Positions 32,309-41,169 of a DNA stretch of 64,000 nucleotides are shown here, in pieces. The stretch spans positions 1,488,001 through 1,552,000 of the forward strand of contig NZ_CP149803.1 in the NCBI RefSeq assembly GCF_037943105.1, in the 5' to 3' direction. The DNA comes from Pseudomonas sp. TMP9. GTDB taxonomy: Bacteria; Pseudomonadota; Gammaproteobacteria; Pseudomonadales; Pseudomonadaceae. Both the position numbers and the translations under genes were made by a program. How positions within the stretch are numbered: the first letter of the stretch is position 1; each line of letters begins with the position of its first letter. Under the pieces are notes generated by a model. The model ran no database searches. It was not told where the DNA came from and saw nothing but the letters and a program-made list of their open reading frames with translations.

Positions 32309-32400
32309 GCATGTAAGGCGTAGGCCTTTATGGTCGAGTGCGTGCTCATCGCGTTAACGCAGCCAGTGGCTGCACTGAACCCACACAGAGGAACTCCACG

Positions 32401-33186
32401 ATGTCTAAGAAAACCTTATTGCCCTTGATATGTGCCGGCATGCTGGGCGTCGCCCAAGCCGCAGTGGTGGTTGAGCCGGTGCCTTATGAAATTGACGGTG
32501 AAGCGTTCGAAGGCCTGCTTGTTTATGACGATGCAGTGACCACTGCACGCCCGGGTCTGGTGATGGTGCCTAACTGGATGGGCGTGACTGAAAATTCGGC
32601 GAAGAAAGCCGCGCATGTTGCCGGGGATCAATACGTGGTGTTTGTGGCCGACATCTACGGCAAGGCGATACGCCCAAGCAATGCCGGCGAAGCTCAGGCT
32701 GCCGCGACCTTAGTTCGCGCTGACCGTGCGCTGCTGCGTAAACGCACCCAGGCCGCTGTAGACGTGCTTAAAGCGCAAGCCGCCGAGGTCGCGCTGGATG
32801 CCAGCAAGCTGGGCGCAATTGGCTTCTGTTTGGGTGGCACAGCGGTGCTGGAATTGGCCCGCTCTGGCGCTGACCTAAAAGGGTTTGTGTCATTCCATGG
32901 CAACTTGGACACCCCTAATCCTGCTGATGCGCAGAACATCAAAGCGCCGATCTTAGTCTTGCATGGCGCCGATGATCCGATCGTGCCGCAGGCGCAAGTC
33001 GATGACTTTATCGCCGAAATGAAGGCTGCTAAAACCGATTGGCAGCTGGTCAGCTACGGTGGCGCGGTGCATTCCTTCACTAACCCAGAGGCGAATATGC
33101 CGGGCAACAACCACTACAACCCGCTGGTGGCAACCCGCGCGTTCAAGGCAATGGATGATCTGTTCGATGAAACCTTTGCCAAGTAA
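32401..33186 (+). CDS. secreted dienelactone-hydrolase-family protein
   Basis: 261 residues with a signal peptide (MSKKTLLPLICAGMLGVAQA). Dienelactone hydrolase fold: nucleophile Cys143 in GFCLGG, acid Asp in HGADDPIV (about 191), His224 in GAVHSFTNP. A Cys nucleophile with a periplasmic location is common in bacterial DLH-like proteins of unknown substrate. The ATG has GAGGAA nine to ten bases upstream. No catabolic neighbours are present. Confidence 0.85.
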   Translation: MSKKTLLPLICAGMLGVAQAAVVVEPVPYEIDGEAFEGLLVYDDAVTTARPGLVMVPNWMGVTENSAKKAAHVAGDQYVVFVADIYGKAIRPSNAGEAQAAATLVRADRALLRKRTQAAVDVLKAQAAEVALDASKLGAIGFCLGGTAVLELARSGADLKGFVSFHGNLDTPNPADAQNIKAPILVLHGADDPIVPQAQVDDFIAEMKAAKTDWQLVSYGGAVHSFTNPEANMPGNNHYNPLVATRAFKAMDDLFDETFAK

Positions 33187-33196
33187 ACCTTGAACT

Positions 33197-33216
33197 GGAA
33201 GGCCTGGCGGCCTTCC
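33197..33216. terminator. hairpin between convergent DLH and DUF4394 genes
   Basis: Perfect 8-bp stem GGAAGGCC / GGCCTTCC with a TGGC loop, without a T-run on either side; may end transcription poorly or protect the 3' ends. Confidence 0.4.
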
Positions 33217-33228
33217 CCTCAACTTTGC

Positions 33229-34020
33229 TTACATGCCCGGCAGTACTGCGATATCAATGATAGTGCCCGGCAGGCCAGCAATATCGCCCAGCGTCGTTGG
33301 CATACCGCTGGCCAGGTCCACGGTATGCAGCGTGGTGCCGGTCAGCAGGTAGGCGGTGTTGCCGCCTTTGCCGTCGCTGGCAATGTCCATCGCGGCGTTC
33401 TTCAGACCCTCGGCGACCATACCCACTACCTGCTGGATGCCATCGTTCGGCGGGTTTTGCAGCATCAGGCTGCTGCTGGCCAGATCGACGTTGTATAACG
33501 CAGTGGCCTGAGTACCGGCGTATGAATTGGTGTAAGCGCCAGCCACTACTTGAGCGCTTTTGTCTTTATGCGGGCCATCGGCGTCATAGTTTACGGAGCC
33601 GTCGACGACCACTTCGCCGGTTTCGACGTTGACGCGAAAATTGGTGCCATCGGCCGCCAGCATGCGCATCTTGTCAGCCACCGGGTTGAAGTCGATAACT
33701 GCCTGACCGCTGCCCGGTAGCTGCTTGTTCAGGCTGGCGACCTTGCTGGCTGCGCCAGTGGTCAGGTCCAGGGTGTAGAGCTGATTGTCACTGCCGAGCG
33801 CATAGAGCATGCCGTTGGCCGGGCGCACATCCAAGCCGCGCAGTGGGCTTGGGCTGCTGGCAGACATGGTCGCGGTGACTTTCTGGCTGGCGCTGTCAAT
33901 CTTAAACAGCTGGCCATCGGCACCCAGCGCCAGCAATGTAGCGGCGCTGACGTTGCCAGCCGCGAGGCTCAGCGTAGCGGTGGCAACGGCAGCAGTCAGT
34001 GCAGTTTTTAGCGTATTCAT
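33229..34020 (-). CDS. secreted DUF4394 protein
   Basis: 263 residues with a signal peptide ending VSAA (about 27). The rest is a repetitive beta structure (LLALGADGQLFKIDSAS..., MLYALGSDNQLYTLDLTTG, YLLTGTTLHTVDLASG), the DUF4394 family, probably a beta-propeller in the periplasm or outside. It has a promoter motif almost identical to that of the neighbouring ECF sigma gene, so it is a likely target. Function unknown. Confidence 0.85.
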   Translation of the reverse strand: MNTLKTALTAAVATATLSLAAGNVSAATLLALGADGQLFKIDSASQKVTATMSASSPSPLRGLDVRPANGMLYALGSDNQLYTLDLTTGAASKVASLNKQLPGSGQAVIDFNPVADKMRMLAADGTNFRVNVETGEVVVDGSVNYDADGPHKDKSAQVVAGAYTNSYAGTQATALYNVDLASSSLMLQNPPNDGIQQVVGMVAEGLKNAAMDIASDGKGGNTAYLLTGTTLHTVDLASGMPTTLGDIAGLPGTIIDIAVLPGM

Positions 34021-34106
34021 GTGTGTTCTCTCATGGGGTTATTCAGCATCGATGCAAGGCCGAACAATGCCTGCCTTGCAGGTGCCTCGATGAAACACCT
34101 GATAGC

Positions 34107-34135
34107 TATACCCATGAGTGAGGGTTTGGATGTCA
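34107..34135 (-). promoter_or_regulatory. ECF-type promoter of the DUF4394 gene
   Basis: On the minus strand TGACATCCAAAC (34135-34124), ten bases, then GGGTATA (34113-34107), about 85 bases before the DUF4394 start. The same elements precede the sigma gene at 35481-35510. ACATCC resembles the CCATCC -35 known for SigK-type sigma factors. Confidence 0.65.
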
Positions 34136-34186
34136 CGGACTGAAAATAAATTTCTCCCAGCCTGAATACCTCAGGCCGAGGTCGTT

Positions 34187-34900
34187 TTAATTAAGCGAAG
34201 CCATCACTGCGCGACCGATATACAGCACCTTGCCAGTGGGTCGGTCTTTTGGGGAGCCGCCAGCCGGTTCCAGAGTCAGCTCGAACAGCTGTCCCGCTTG
34301 CACGGCGCCGATCTGTTCGGCGGACAATTGCAACGGCTGACCTGGCTCGACCAGACCCAACGAACGCGGACCAACAGCGGGATCAATCAGCGTCCAGAAC
34401 TGCACGGAGCGGTCGTCCGGGATCTGGTCATCGAGTAATGGCTGCAGCCGCAGGCTGCCAGCGCCATCAACATGAACCACCCAGCCTGGTTTGGCTGCTT
34501 CACCTGGGGCCTGCAGCACCACGGTGAAGCTGTTGGCCGCAGTATCAGTGCGCCAAAAATCAGGCAGCACGGCGATGATCAGGCCGAAGGCTAGGGCCGC
34601 GCTGGTAAGCCGCCAGGTGGTCAGGCTTTGCCACCAAGCTCGCCAGCTGTTGACGCGGCTGATGGCTGGCGTCAGGCCGAGGCTGTCCTGCAGGCGTTGC
34701 CACAATTGCGCTGAGGGTGTCTGTGGCGGCAATTGGTCACTCAGCTCAAGAAAGTGCTGCTGCCACTGCAGGGCCATTTGCGCGGCGTCGCTGTCGTGTT
34801 CAATCAGCTCGCGCACCTCAGCGGTGTCGTCCTCATCGAGCAGGCCCAAGACGTATTCGCCGATCAATGCGCGGCGTTCGGCAGGTTGCTGCGTAATCAT
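34187..34900 (-). CDS. RskA-like anti-sigma factor
   Basis: 237 residues. The N-terminus RALIGEYVLGLLDEDDTAEVRELIEHD is the anti-sigma (zinc-less RskA/ChrR-like) domain, followed by one membrane helix (about 98-113) and a periplasmic RskA C-terminal domain with GWVVHVDGAGSLRL and SVQFWTLIDPAVGPRSLGL. It should hold the cognate sigma factor at the membrane and release it on a periplasmic signal. Start in the ATGA overlap with the sigma gene. Confidence 0.88.
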   Translation of the reverse strand: MITQQPAERRALIGEYVLGLLDEDDTAEVRELIEHDSDAAQMALQWQQHFLELSDQLPPQTPSAQLWQRLQDSLGLTPAISRVNSWRAWWQSLTTWRLTSAALAFGLIIAVLPDFWRTDTAANSFTVVLQAPGEAAKPGWVVHVDGAGSLRLQPLLDDQIPDDRSVQFWTLIDPAVGPRSLGLVEPGQPLQLSAEQIGAVQAGQLFELTLEPAGGSPKDRPTGKVLYIGRAVMASLN

Positions 34901-35445
34901 GTGTGCAAGCACTCCTGCAGTGCGCGTAAGCCGGCGCGGATACGGCCTTTAATAGTGCCAAGCGGGGTGGTCAGGCGGTTGGCGATTTGTTCATGGGTCA
35001 GGCCGTGATAGAAGGCCAGCAGGATTGGGTGACGGCGATTGCGTTCGATGCCCTGCAGGCAGCGGCGTAGCGCTCGATGTTCGCCTTGTTGTTCCAGCAG
35101 TTCGGCGGCCTGCGGGCTGTCATCGGCGGCGCGTTCGATAAAGTCGTCATCCAGTTCCACCGTGCGCCCCCGGCTGCGTAGCTGGTTCAGCGCGCGGTAG
35201 CGCAGGATGCTGTAGATCCACGCACGACCGCTACCAAGTGCCCGCTGAAAGCGCTGGGCGTTACGCCAGATCTGCACAAACGCATCGTGCATACAGTCTT
35301 CAGCCTGATCACGGCGGCCGAGCAAGGTGATGGCCAACCCGAGCATTTGCGCAGCTTCCTGTTGGTAGAGCGCCTGGAATGCGCGTTCGTCCTGCTGAGC
35401 ACAGGCCTCAAGATGGCTTTCGTAATCAAACAACGGCTGCGCCAT
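34897..35445 (-). CDS. ECF sigma factor (SigK-like)
   Basis: 182 residues. Region 2 (EDCMHDAFVQIWRNAQRF, then AWIYSILRYRALNQLRSRGR) and region 4 (LLAFYHGLTHEQIANRLTTPLGTIKGRIRAGLRAL, helix-turn-helix) are both intact. Pairing with an RskA-like anti-sigma puts it in the SigK group. The start MAQPLFDYE is chosen over an upstream open frame of 16 codons, which would start inside the promoter region. A promoter motif like that of the DUF4394 gene suggests autoregulation. Confidence 0.9.
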   Translation of the reverse strand: MAQPLFDYESHLEACAQQDERAFQALYQQEAAQMLGLAITLLGRRDQAEDCMHDAFVQIWRNAQRFQRALGSGRAWIYSILRYRALNQLRSRGRTVELDDDFIERAADDSPQAAELLEQQGEHRALRRCLQGIERNRRHPILLAFYHGLTHEQIANRLTTPLGTIKGRIRAGLRALQECLHT

Positions 35446-35480
35446 GCACGGGTTCCTGAATGTGTGAGCGTGCCGAAGGT

Positions 35481-35510
35481 TATACCCGAGCACGTGCTGT
35501 TTGGATGTCT
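35481..35510 (-). promoter_or_regulatory. ECF-type promoter of the sigma/anti-sigma operon
   Basis: Minus strand AGACATCCAAAC (35510-35499), eleven bases, GGGTATA (35487-35481), about 35 bases before the sigma start. It shares ACATCCAAAC and GGGTATA with the DUF4394 promoter. Confidence 0.65.
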
Positions 35511-35661
35511 TGGCAGTGAAACAAAACTTCTCCGCCAGCGTGCAGCCGGCGGTGCGATAGCTGTAACTCGGCTCGTGAGTTGCCAGCTGGAGGACAAAGC
35601 GGGATGAACTTGCGTTTAATACGTGGAGTCTATGTGCTTAGTCTGTCAGGAGGACACCCAC

Positions 35662-36684
35662 TTGCATGCCCTACGAATCAGTTTCGCCTTGATCCTAGGC
35701 CTCACCGCTCAGTGCGCCCAGGCCCGGGAGTATCGTTACAGCGATGCCCACCTGCACTACGTCGATTTCTTTCAGGAAAGCGCCGGCATGACCGAGCTGT
35801 TTGAGCAAATGGCCGCCGGTAACATCGAGCATGTGATGCTCTCTGGTATTCCGGTGGCGAAGAAGTGGCATGAAGATGAGCCCAAGCGGCCACGTTACTA
35901 CGCCGGCGACGATGCTGACGCCTATTGGTACAGCGCCACTGATGTGCTGGTGGCACATGCTTACAAGCAAGTGCCAGCCGAGCAGCGCAAGCGACTGCAC
36001 CCGTTTTTATCAGGCTTTAACCCGAATGATAAGAATGCCGACGCGCACATCCGTCGCATGCTCGAACTTGACCCCGGGCTTTGGCAGGGCATAGGTGAGG
36101 TATTTACCCGCCACGATGACCTCACCGCGCTCATCAATGGCGATACCCCGCGTGCCAATAACGAGGCACTGGCGCGTGTTTTTCATCTGGCCGCCGAGTA
36201 TGACCTGCCGGTGATGCTGCATTCCAACATCACCTCTAAGCGTGAGCGCAACCCGCTGTACTTGCAGGAAATTGAAGACCCACTGCGCAACCATCCACAT
36301 GTGCGTTTTATCTGGGCGCATGCTGGCACCAGCATGGAAATTCATCGGCATCAGCAAAAATTGAAATTTCTCTTGCCGACGCTGCAGCGAATGATCGAGC
36401 AGTATCCCAATCTGTATATCGACCTGTCTTGGACCCTGCTCCAGCCTTACCTGCTGGATGCCGAGGGTAAGCCTGATCCGGCTTGGGTAAAATTGGTCAG
36501 CAGCTACCCGGCGCGGTTTATGTTGGGTTCTGATGTGGTTGGCCGCTTTAATGGCTTGGCCGAAAATATGACGGGCTTTAAGCCGTTTCTCGACGCCCTA
36601 CCTGAGGATGTCGCCCAGCAGGTGGCGCGCGATAATTTCCTCGCCGTGCTGCCACGTAAGGTGCAGGCCGAGCTCGCAGAGTGA
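35662..36684 (+). CDS. secreted amidohydrolase-family protein (TTG start)
   Basis: 340 residues in the amidohydrolase-2 family. Metal-ligand pattern DAHLH near the mature N-terminus, VMLHSNI in the middle, FIWAHAGTS and a late LGSDVVGRF (Asp). The TTG at 35662 has AGGAGG eight bases upstream and gives a clean signal peptide (HALRISFALILGLTAQCAQA); the GTG at 35623 or internal ATG would add a polar Cys-rich extension. Substrate unknown. Divergent from the ECF operon; 62 bases before a DUF3859 gene. Confidence 0.8.
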   Translation: MHALRISFALILGLTAQCAQAREYRYSDAHLHYVDFFQESAGMTELFEQMAAGNIEHVMLSGIPVAKKWHEDEPKRPRYYAGDDADAYWYSATDVLVAHAYKQVPAEQRKRLHPFLSGFNPNDKNADAHIRRMLELDPGLWQGIGEVFTRHDDLTALINGDTPRANNEALARVFHLAAEYDLPVMLHSNITSKRERNPLYLQEIEDPLRNHPHVRFIWAHAGTSMEIHRHQQKLKFLLPTLQRMIEQYPNLYIDLSWTLLQPYLLDAEGKPDPAWVKLVSSYPARFMLGSDVVGRFNGLAENMTGFKPFLDALPEDVAQQVARDNFLAVLPRKVQAELAE

Positions 36685-36746
36685 GCGTGTCATCGCCTTG
36701 TCACACCGATGTCATAGGCTCGCGCTCATCTAAAAAGGAGCGCAAC

Positions 36747-37211
36747 ATGCACCCCATTGCTTTAAGTAGTGTCATTGCACTTGTATTGAGCAGCAGCTTG
36801 GCGCTGGCCGACGTTCAGCTAGAAGGCCCGGTCGAATACGGCATTTTCGTCAACGATTATCAAGACTTTCAGGCCGGTGAGCGGGTGCTAGCCCGCAACA
36901 ATCAGGTCATCGAGTCGGGCGCGGTGATCCCGGCCAAGCTGGGCAGTAAATTTGGTCTGCGTTATAGCCTTGCGGGCAAAATGGTAGGCGACTCGCCGCT
37001 GACTCTGCTCTACCTCACGCCAGGCGTGGTCACCCCAGACGGCAAACGCCATGACAAATTTGTCGTCACGCAAAAGCTGGTCACTGATGCGGCGAAAGAA
37101 GTCATGGCCTTTGAATTTACTGAAGCGCATGAAGTGGTGCCTGGCGAATGGCACTTTATGGTGTTTCAAGATGACCGCAAGCTGGTTGAGCAGCGTTTTA
37201 CCGTGCGCTGA
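36747..37211 (+). CDS. DUF3859 periplasmic protein
   Basis: 154 residues with a signal peptide ending ALA (about 20). The domain [14 protein letters not shown] ... [15 protein letters not shown] ... [13 protein letters not shown] is DUF3859, probably a beta-sandwich. The ATG follows AAGGAG with six bases between. Likely co-transcribed with the amidohydrolase. Function unknown. Confidence 0.82.
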   Translation: MHPIALSSVIALVLSSSLALADVQLEGPVEYGIFVNDYQDFQAGERVLARNNQVIESGAVIPAKLGSKFGLRYSLAGKMVGDSPLTLLYLTPGVVTPDGKRHDKFVVTQKLVTDAAKEVMAFEFTEAHEVVPGEWHFMVFQDDRKLVEQRFTVR

Positions 37212-37233
37212 TGTAGGGTCAGTTACAACTACC

Positions 37234-37259
37234 AACCCGAGCCTGGCTCGGGTTTTTTA
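37234..37259 (+). terminator. terminator after DUF3859 gene
   Basis: Stem AACCCGAGCC / GGCTCGGGTT with a one-base centre (T), followed by TTTTT. Confidence 0.88.
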
Positions 37260-37383
37260 TATGCAAAGCTTCAAGAATCACACCGCACAGTCGATAGCGT
37301 ACTTAGAGCCGTGTTACTTAAGGCCAGCACTGAACCCATCAACTAAACAACTAATAACCATAAACTTTGTAGGGCTGCCATCC

Positions 37384-39009
37384 ATGACACTCAGAAACCT
37401 TAACATTGCACCCAGAGCGACGCTCGGCTTTGGTTTGGTAGCCCTGCTGGTGCTATTGCTTGGCAGCTTTTCGCTGCTGCAAATGGCTGAAATGAACACG
37501 CAGGCCGATAAAGTTAAAAGTAAATGGCTGCCTAGCATTATAGGTGTGGGCGAACTAAGCCAGGATGTGCTGCGCCTTCGAGCAATGACCCTGCGTTTAA
37601 TGCTCAATACTGATGAAAGCATGGCTACGGCTAATTTGTCTAAGATTGAAGATCTCTATGGCGCCTTGGCTAAGTCAAAAGATAATTATGAGAAATATAT
37701 TTCTTCGCCTGAAGAAAAAGCGAGCTATCAGCGTTTCACCCAGGCGGAAGGTAATTATCTACGCGAGCAGCGGCAGATTGTACAGGCGGTCCGCCAGAAC
37801 GATTTGGATGCAGCTTTGGCGATAGCTAACGGTGCGCTTAATGGCCACGCCGACAGCATGACCAAGACGTTAATTGAGCTTGCGGGAATTAACCAAATTG
37901 GCGCCACCGCTGCGGTGGAAAAGTCTAACCAGGTGTTTGTCAGCGCGCGCTTGTGGGTGATTGCCGTTATAGCTTTGGCGCTGGGCCTAACCGTGATTCT
38001 GGCGATGCTGCTGACCCGCAGCATCGTCGCACCGCTGGCTGAAGCGGTGCGGGTGGCCGAAGTGGTGGCGAGCGGTAACCTCACTCAATCAATTGAGGTG
38101 CAAGGCAGCGATGAACCGGCGCGCTTGTTGGGTGCGCTAAAAACCATGCAACAGAGTCTGCGCAGCACCATTCAGGGTATTGCCGACTCTTCAACGCAAC
38201 TGGCCTCCGCCTCTGAGGAGCTGAGTGCGGTGACAGAGGACTCCACCCGTGGTTTGCACCAGCAGAACGATGAAATCGAGCAGGCTGCTACCGCTGTCAA
38301 TGAGATGACCAGTGCATCAGAAGAAGTAGCGCGCAATGCCGTCAGCACCTCTGAGGCGTCTAAAGAGTCCAACCGCACCGCGCAGCATGGCCGCGAGCAA
38401 GTGCGCCAGACCGTTGATTCAATCAGTTCCTTGGCTGAAGACGTCACCAGCACTGCCTCCGAGGTTGAACAACTGGCAGGTAAGGTGCGTGATATCAGCA
38501 AAGTCTTGGATGTGATTCGCTCGATTGCCGAACAAACCAACTTATTAGCGCTCAACGCCGCGATTGAAGCCGCGCGCGCAGGTGATGCTGGGCGGGGTTT
38601 TGCTGTGGTGGCGGATGAAGTTCGAGCGCTGGCACACCGTACCCAGCAATCAACTCAGGAAATTGAACAGATGGTCGGCGGCATTCAGCAGGGTACTGAT
38701 AGAGCCGTAAACGCCATGCAAAACAGCAACAGCCGAGCGCGTTCGACCCTGGATGTAGCCAAGGCCGCCGGGCAGGCGCTGGATGAAATCGCAGTGGCTA
38801 TTTCACAGATCAACGAGCGTAACCTGGTGATTGCCAGCGCAGCAGAAGAACAAGCCCAGGTGGCACGTGAAGTGGACCGCAACTTGGTCAACATCCGCGA
38901 CCTGTCGATGCAGTCATCTGCTGGGGCCAACCAAACCTCGGCCGCCAGCCAGGAGCTGTCACGTCTCGCCGTTGACCTAACGGCGTTGGTGGCGCGCTTC
39001 TCGATTTGA
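37384..39009 (+). CDS. methyl-accepting chemotaxis protein (4HB type)
   Basis: 541 residues: membrane helix (about 11-33), periplasmic four-helix-bundle ligand domain (35-195), second helix (about 190-213), HAMP (215-265) and cytoplasmic signalling domain with the hairpin tip [35 protein letters not shown]. No C-terminal CheR-binding pentapeptide. The ATG at 37384 is chosen since the family starts there; the frame is open 111 codons further upstream across the DUF3859 gene. It lies next to fabB as PA1608 does in P. aeruginosa (recalled). Confidence 0.93.
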   Translation: MTLRNLNIAPRATLGFGLVALLVLLLGSFSLLQMAEMNTQADKVKSKWLPSIIGVGELSQDVLRLRAMTLRLMLNTDESMATANLSKIEDLYGALAKSKDNYEKYISSPEEKASYQRFTQAEGNYLREQRQIVQAVRQNDLDAALAIANGALNGHADSMTKTLIELAGINQIGATAAVEKSNQVFVSARLWVIAVIALALGLTVILAMLLTRSIVAPLAEAVRVAEVVASGNLTQSIEVQGSDEPARLLGALKTMQQSLRSTIQGIADSSTQLASASEELSAVTEDSTRGLHQQNDEIEQAATAVNEMTSASEEVARNAVSTSEASKESNRTAQHGREQVRQTVDSISSLAEDVTSTASEVEQLAGKVRDISKVLDVIRSIAEQTNLLALNAAIEAARAGDAGRGFAVVADEVRALAHRTQQSTQEIEQMVGGIQQGTDRAVNAMQNSNSRARSTLDVAKAAGQALDEIAVAISQINERNLVIASAAEEQAQVAREVDRNLVNIRDLSMQSSAGANQTSAASQELSRLAVDLTALVARFSI

Positions 39010-39196
39010 TCTTGGCTTACCCGCCTAATGCCGACCTTGGGATCGGGGTGGGCTAGGCGTCAGCAGATGTGTTGTCGACTGATGCACATCTGGCTGCGTC
39101 GTAACCCGTCAGTTCAGGGTGCTTTATCTACCTACGGTGTCGTCACTGACTCACGCCACGCAAGCGGTAGCAAAAATGCTTGCCGCACCACCAACG

Positions 39197-39224
39197 AAAA
39201 AGGCCACCTCACGGTGGCCTTTTT
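39197..39224. terminator. bidirectional terminator between MCP and fabB
   Basis: 12-bp stem AAAAAGGCCACC / GGTGGCCTTTTT with a 4-base loop, T-runs on both strands. The rest of the 236-base gap has only an imperfect repeat (CAGCAGATGTG / CACATCTGGCTG, 39060-39095). Confidence 0.9.
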
Positions 39225-39245
39225 ACATGCAAAACAAGCGTTGGT

Positions 39246-40466
39246 TTATTTACCCGCCCAGCGCTTGAGTACTAAGGTTGCGTTGGTGCCGCCGAAGCCA
39301 AAGCTGTTGCTCATCACGGTGTCGAGTTGGGCGTTCTCGACGGTGCTGCGCTGGATTGGCAGGTCGGCTATTTCTGGGTCAATTTCATCGATGTTGACCG
39401 AGCCGGCGATAAAGTTACCTTCCATCATCAACATGCAATAGATCGCTTCCTGCACCCCAGCCGCGCCAAGCGAGTGACCAGACAGGCTCTTGGTTGAGCT
39501 GATGGCTGGCGCTTTGGCACCAAACACTTCGCGCACGGCACGACTTTCTGCTAAATCGCCCACCGGCGTCGAGGTGCCGTGCGTGTTCAGGTAGTCGATG
39601 GGCGTATCAACAGTGGCCAGGGCTTGCTGCATGCAGCGCACCGCACCTTCGCCGCTTGGCGCGACCATGTCGTAGCCATCGGAGGTGGCGCCGTAACCGA
39701 CGATTTCCGCATAGATCTTGGCGCCACGCTTAAGGGCGTGTTCCAGTTCTTCAACCACCACCATGCCGCCACCGCCGGCGATGACGAAACCGTCACGCTT
39801 GGCGTCGTAGGCGCGCGAGGCTTTTTCAGGGGTTTCGTTGTATTGGGTGGAGAGGGCGCCCATGGCGTCGAACAAGAAGCTTTGGCTCCAATGCTCTTCT
39901 TCGCCGCCGCCGGCAAACACCATGTCCTGCTTACCCAGCTGGATTTGCTCCATGGCATTACCGATGCAATGGGCGCTGGTGGCGCAGGCGGAGGAGATCG
40001 AGTAATTCACGCCCTTGATCTTAAACGGTGTGGCCAAGCAGGCGGAAACGGTGCTGCCCATGGTCCGAGGTACACGATAAGGACCGACGCGCTTGACGCC
40101 CTTCTCGCGCAGGATGTCCATGGCCTCCATTTGGTTGAAGGTGGACGCGCCGCCGGAGCCTGCGATCAAACCCACGCGCGGGTTGGAGATGGCTTCGGCG
40201 CTCAGGCCGGCGTCAGCGATGGCTTGCTGCATGGACAGGTAAGCGAAGGCTGCCGCATCCCCCATAAAGCGATAAACCTTGCGATCGATCAGCTCTTCAA
40301 GGTTGAGATCAACCGTGCCGGAGACCTGGCTGCGCAAGCCCATTTCGGCGTAGGCCGGGTTGAAACGGATGCCTGACTTACCGGCACGCAGGCTGGCAGA
40401 CACGGTGGCTTTGTCATTGCCTAGGCAGGATACGATGCCCAGGCCGGTAATTACGACGCGACGCAT
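39246..40466 (-). CDS. fabB: 3-oxoacyl-ACP synthase I
   Basis: 406-residue condensing enzyme needed for elongating unsaturated fatty acids. Active site: nucleophile Cys161 in SSACATSAH, with His in NTHGTST and GHSLGAAG. Follows fabA by 12 bases, the classical fabAB operon of Pseudomonas. Length and motifs are normal. Confidence 0.97.
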   Translation of the reverse strand: MRRVVITGLGIVSCLGNDKATVSASLRAGKSGIRFNPAYAEMGLRSQVSGTVDLNLEELIDRKVYRFMGDAAAFAYLSMQQAIADAGLSAEAISNPRVGLIAGSGGASTFNQMEAMDILREKGVKRVGPYRVPRTMGSTVSACLATPFKIKGVNYSISSACATSAHCIGNAMEQIQLGKQDMVFAGGGEEEHWSQSFLFDAMGALSTQYNETPEKASRAYDAKRDGFVIAGGGGMVVVEELEHALKRGAKIYAEIVGYGATSDGYDMVAPSGEGAVRCMQQALATVDTPIDYLNTHGTSTPVGDLAESRAVREVFGAKAPAISSTKSLSGHSLGAAGVQEAIYCMLMMEGNFIAGSVNIDEIDPEIADLPIQRSTVENAQLDTVMSNSFGFGGTNATLVLKRWAGK

Positions 40467-40478
40467 GCAGTGAGTCCT

Positions 40479-40994
40479 TTAAAAATTATCGGTAGAGGTA
40501 AACAGGCCAACCCGCAGGCCTTCGGCGCTGTAGATTTCGCGGCCATCGACGCTGACGGTGCCATCGGCAATGGCCAAGACCAACGAGCGGGCGATGGTGC
40601 GTTTGATATGGATGTTGTAAGTGACCTTCTTGGCGGTCGGCAGGACCTGGCCAAAGAACTTCACTTCGCCGCAACCCAGCGCGCGGCCACGGCCGGGTTG
40701 GCCTTGCCAGCCGAGGTGAAAACCAACCAGCTGCCACATGGCGTCAAGGCCCAAGCAGCCTGGCATGACCGGGTCGCCTTCAAAATGGCAGCCGAAAAAC
40801 CACAGGTCTGGGGTGATATCGAGCTCGGCAACTATTTCGCCTTTGCCGAACTTGCCGCCCGTGTCGCTGATGTGGGTGATGCGATCAATCATCAACATGT
40901 TCGGCGCGGGCAGTTGCGCATTACCTGGGCCGAACAGTTCGCCACGGCTGCAGCGCAACAGGTCTTCCCGGGTGAAGGCATTTTGTTTGGTCAT
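40479..40994 (-). CDS. fabA: 3-hydroxydecanoyl-ACP dehydratase/isomerase
   Basis: 171-residue hotdog enzyme that dehydrates 3-hydroxydecanoyl-ACP and isomerises trans-2 to cis-3-decenoyl-ACP, the branch point to unsaturated fatty acids. Catalytic His70 ([15 protein letters not shown]) and Asp84 (LGLDAMWQ) are present. The ATG has GAGGAG upstream. A perfect palindrome about 125 bases upstream may be its operator. Confidence 0.97.
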   Translation of the reverse strand: MTKQNAFTREDLLRCSRGELFGPGNAQLPAPNMLMIDRITHISDTGGKFGKGEIVAELDITPDLWFFGCHFEGDPVMPGCLGLDAMWQLVGFHLGWQGQPGRGRALGCGEVKFFGQVLPTAKKVTYNIHIKRTIARSLVLAIADGTVSVDGREIYSAEGLRVGLFTSTDNF

Positions 40995-41119
40995 GCGAGC
41001 TCCTCAATATGTCCCATGCGCCAAGGCTGGGCGAAACGTTCTGGCTGGCGGCGCAGTCTGCTGCGCCTGCAACAGCCTAGCCATAGACTGTTGCGTTGGG
41101 GTGAAAGTCACAGCGTTGT

Positions 41120-41135
41120 GAGTACAGTTGTACTC
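41120..41135. promoter_or_regulatory. palindromic operator candidate upstream of fabAB
   Basis: GAGTACA GT TGTACTC, a perfect 7-bp inverted repeat with a 2-base centre, in the gap between fabA and the hybrid kinase. The GTACA-N2-TGTAC core resembles FabR/DesT-type TetR-family sites that control fabA/fabB in gamma-proteobacteria (from memory). Confidence 0.55.
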
Positions 41136-41169
41136 TGTTCGTGTGGGCCTTTAAAAGCGTCCATGCCCA

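Noticed and set aside
39060..39095. Imperfect inverted repeat (CAGATGTG/CACATCTG) after the MCP gene
   Set aside because: Short and imperfect, with a much stronger terminator 100 bases further on; no clear role.
39579..40376. 265-codon frame antisense to fabB
   Set aside because: fabB is unmistakable in the other strand with its active site; the antisense product is Gly/Asp/His-rich and has no known pattern.
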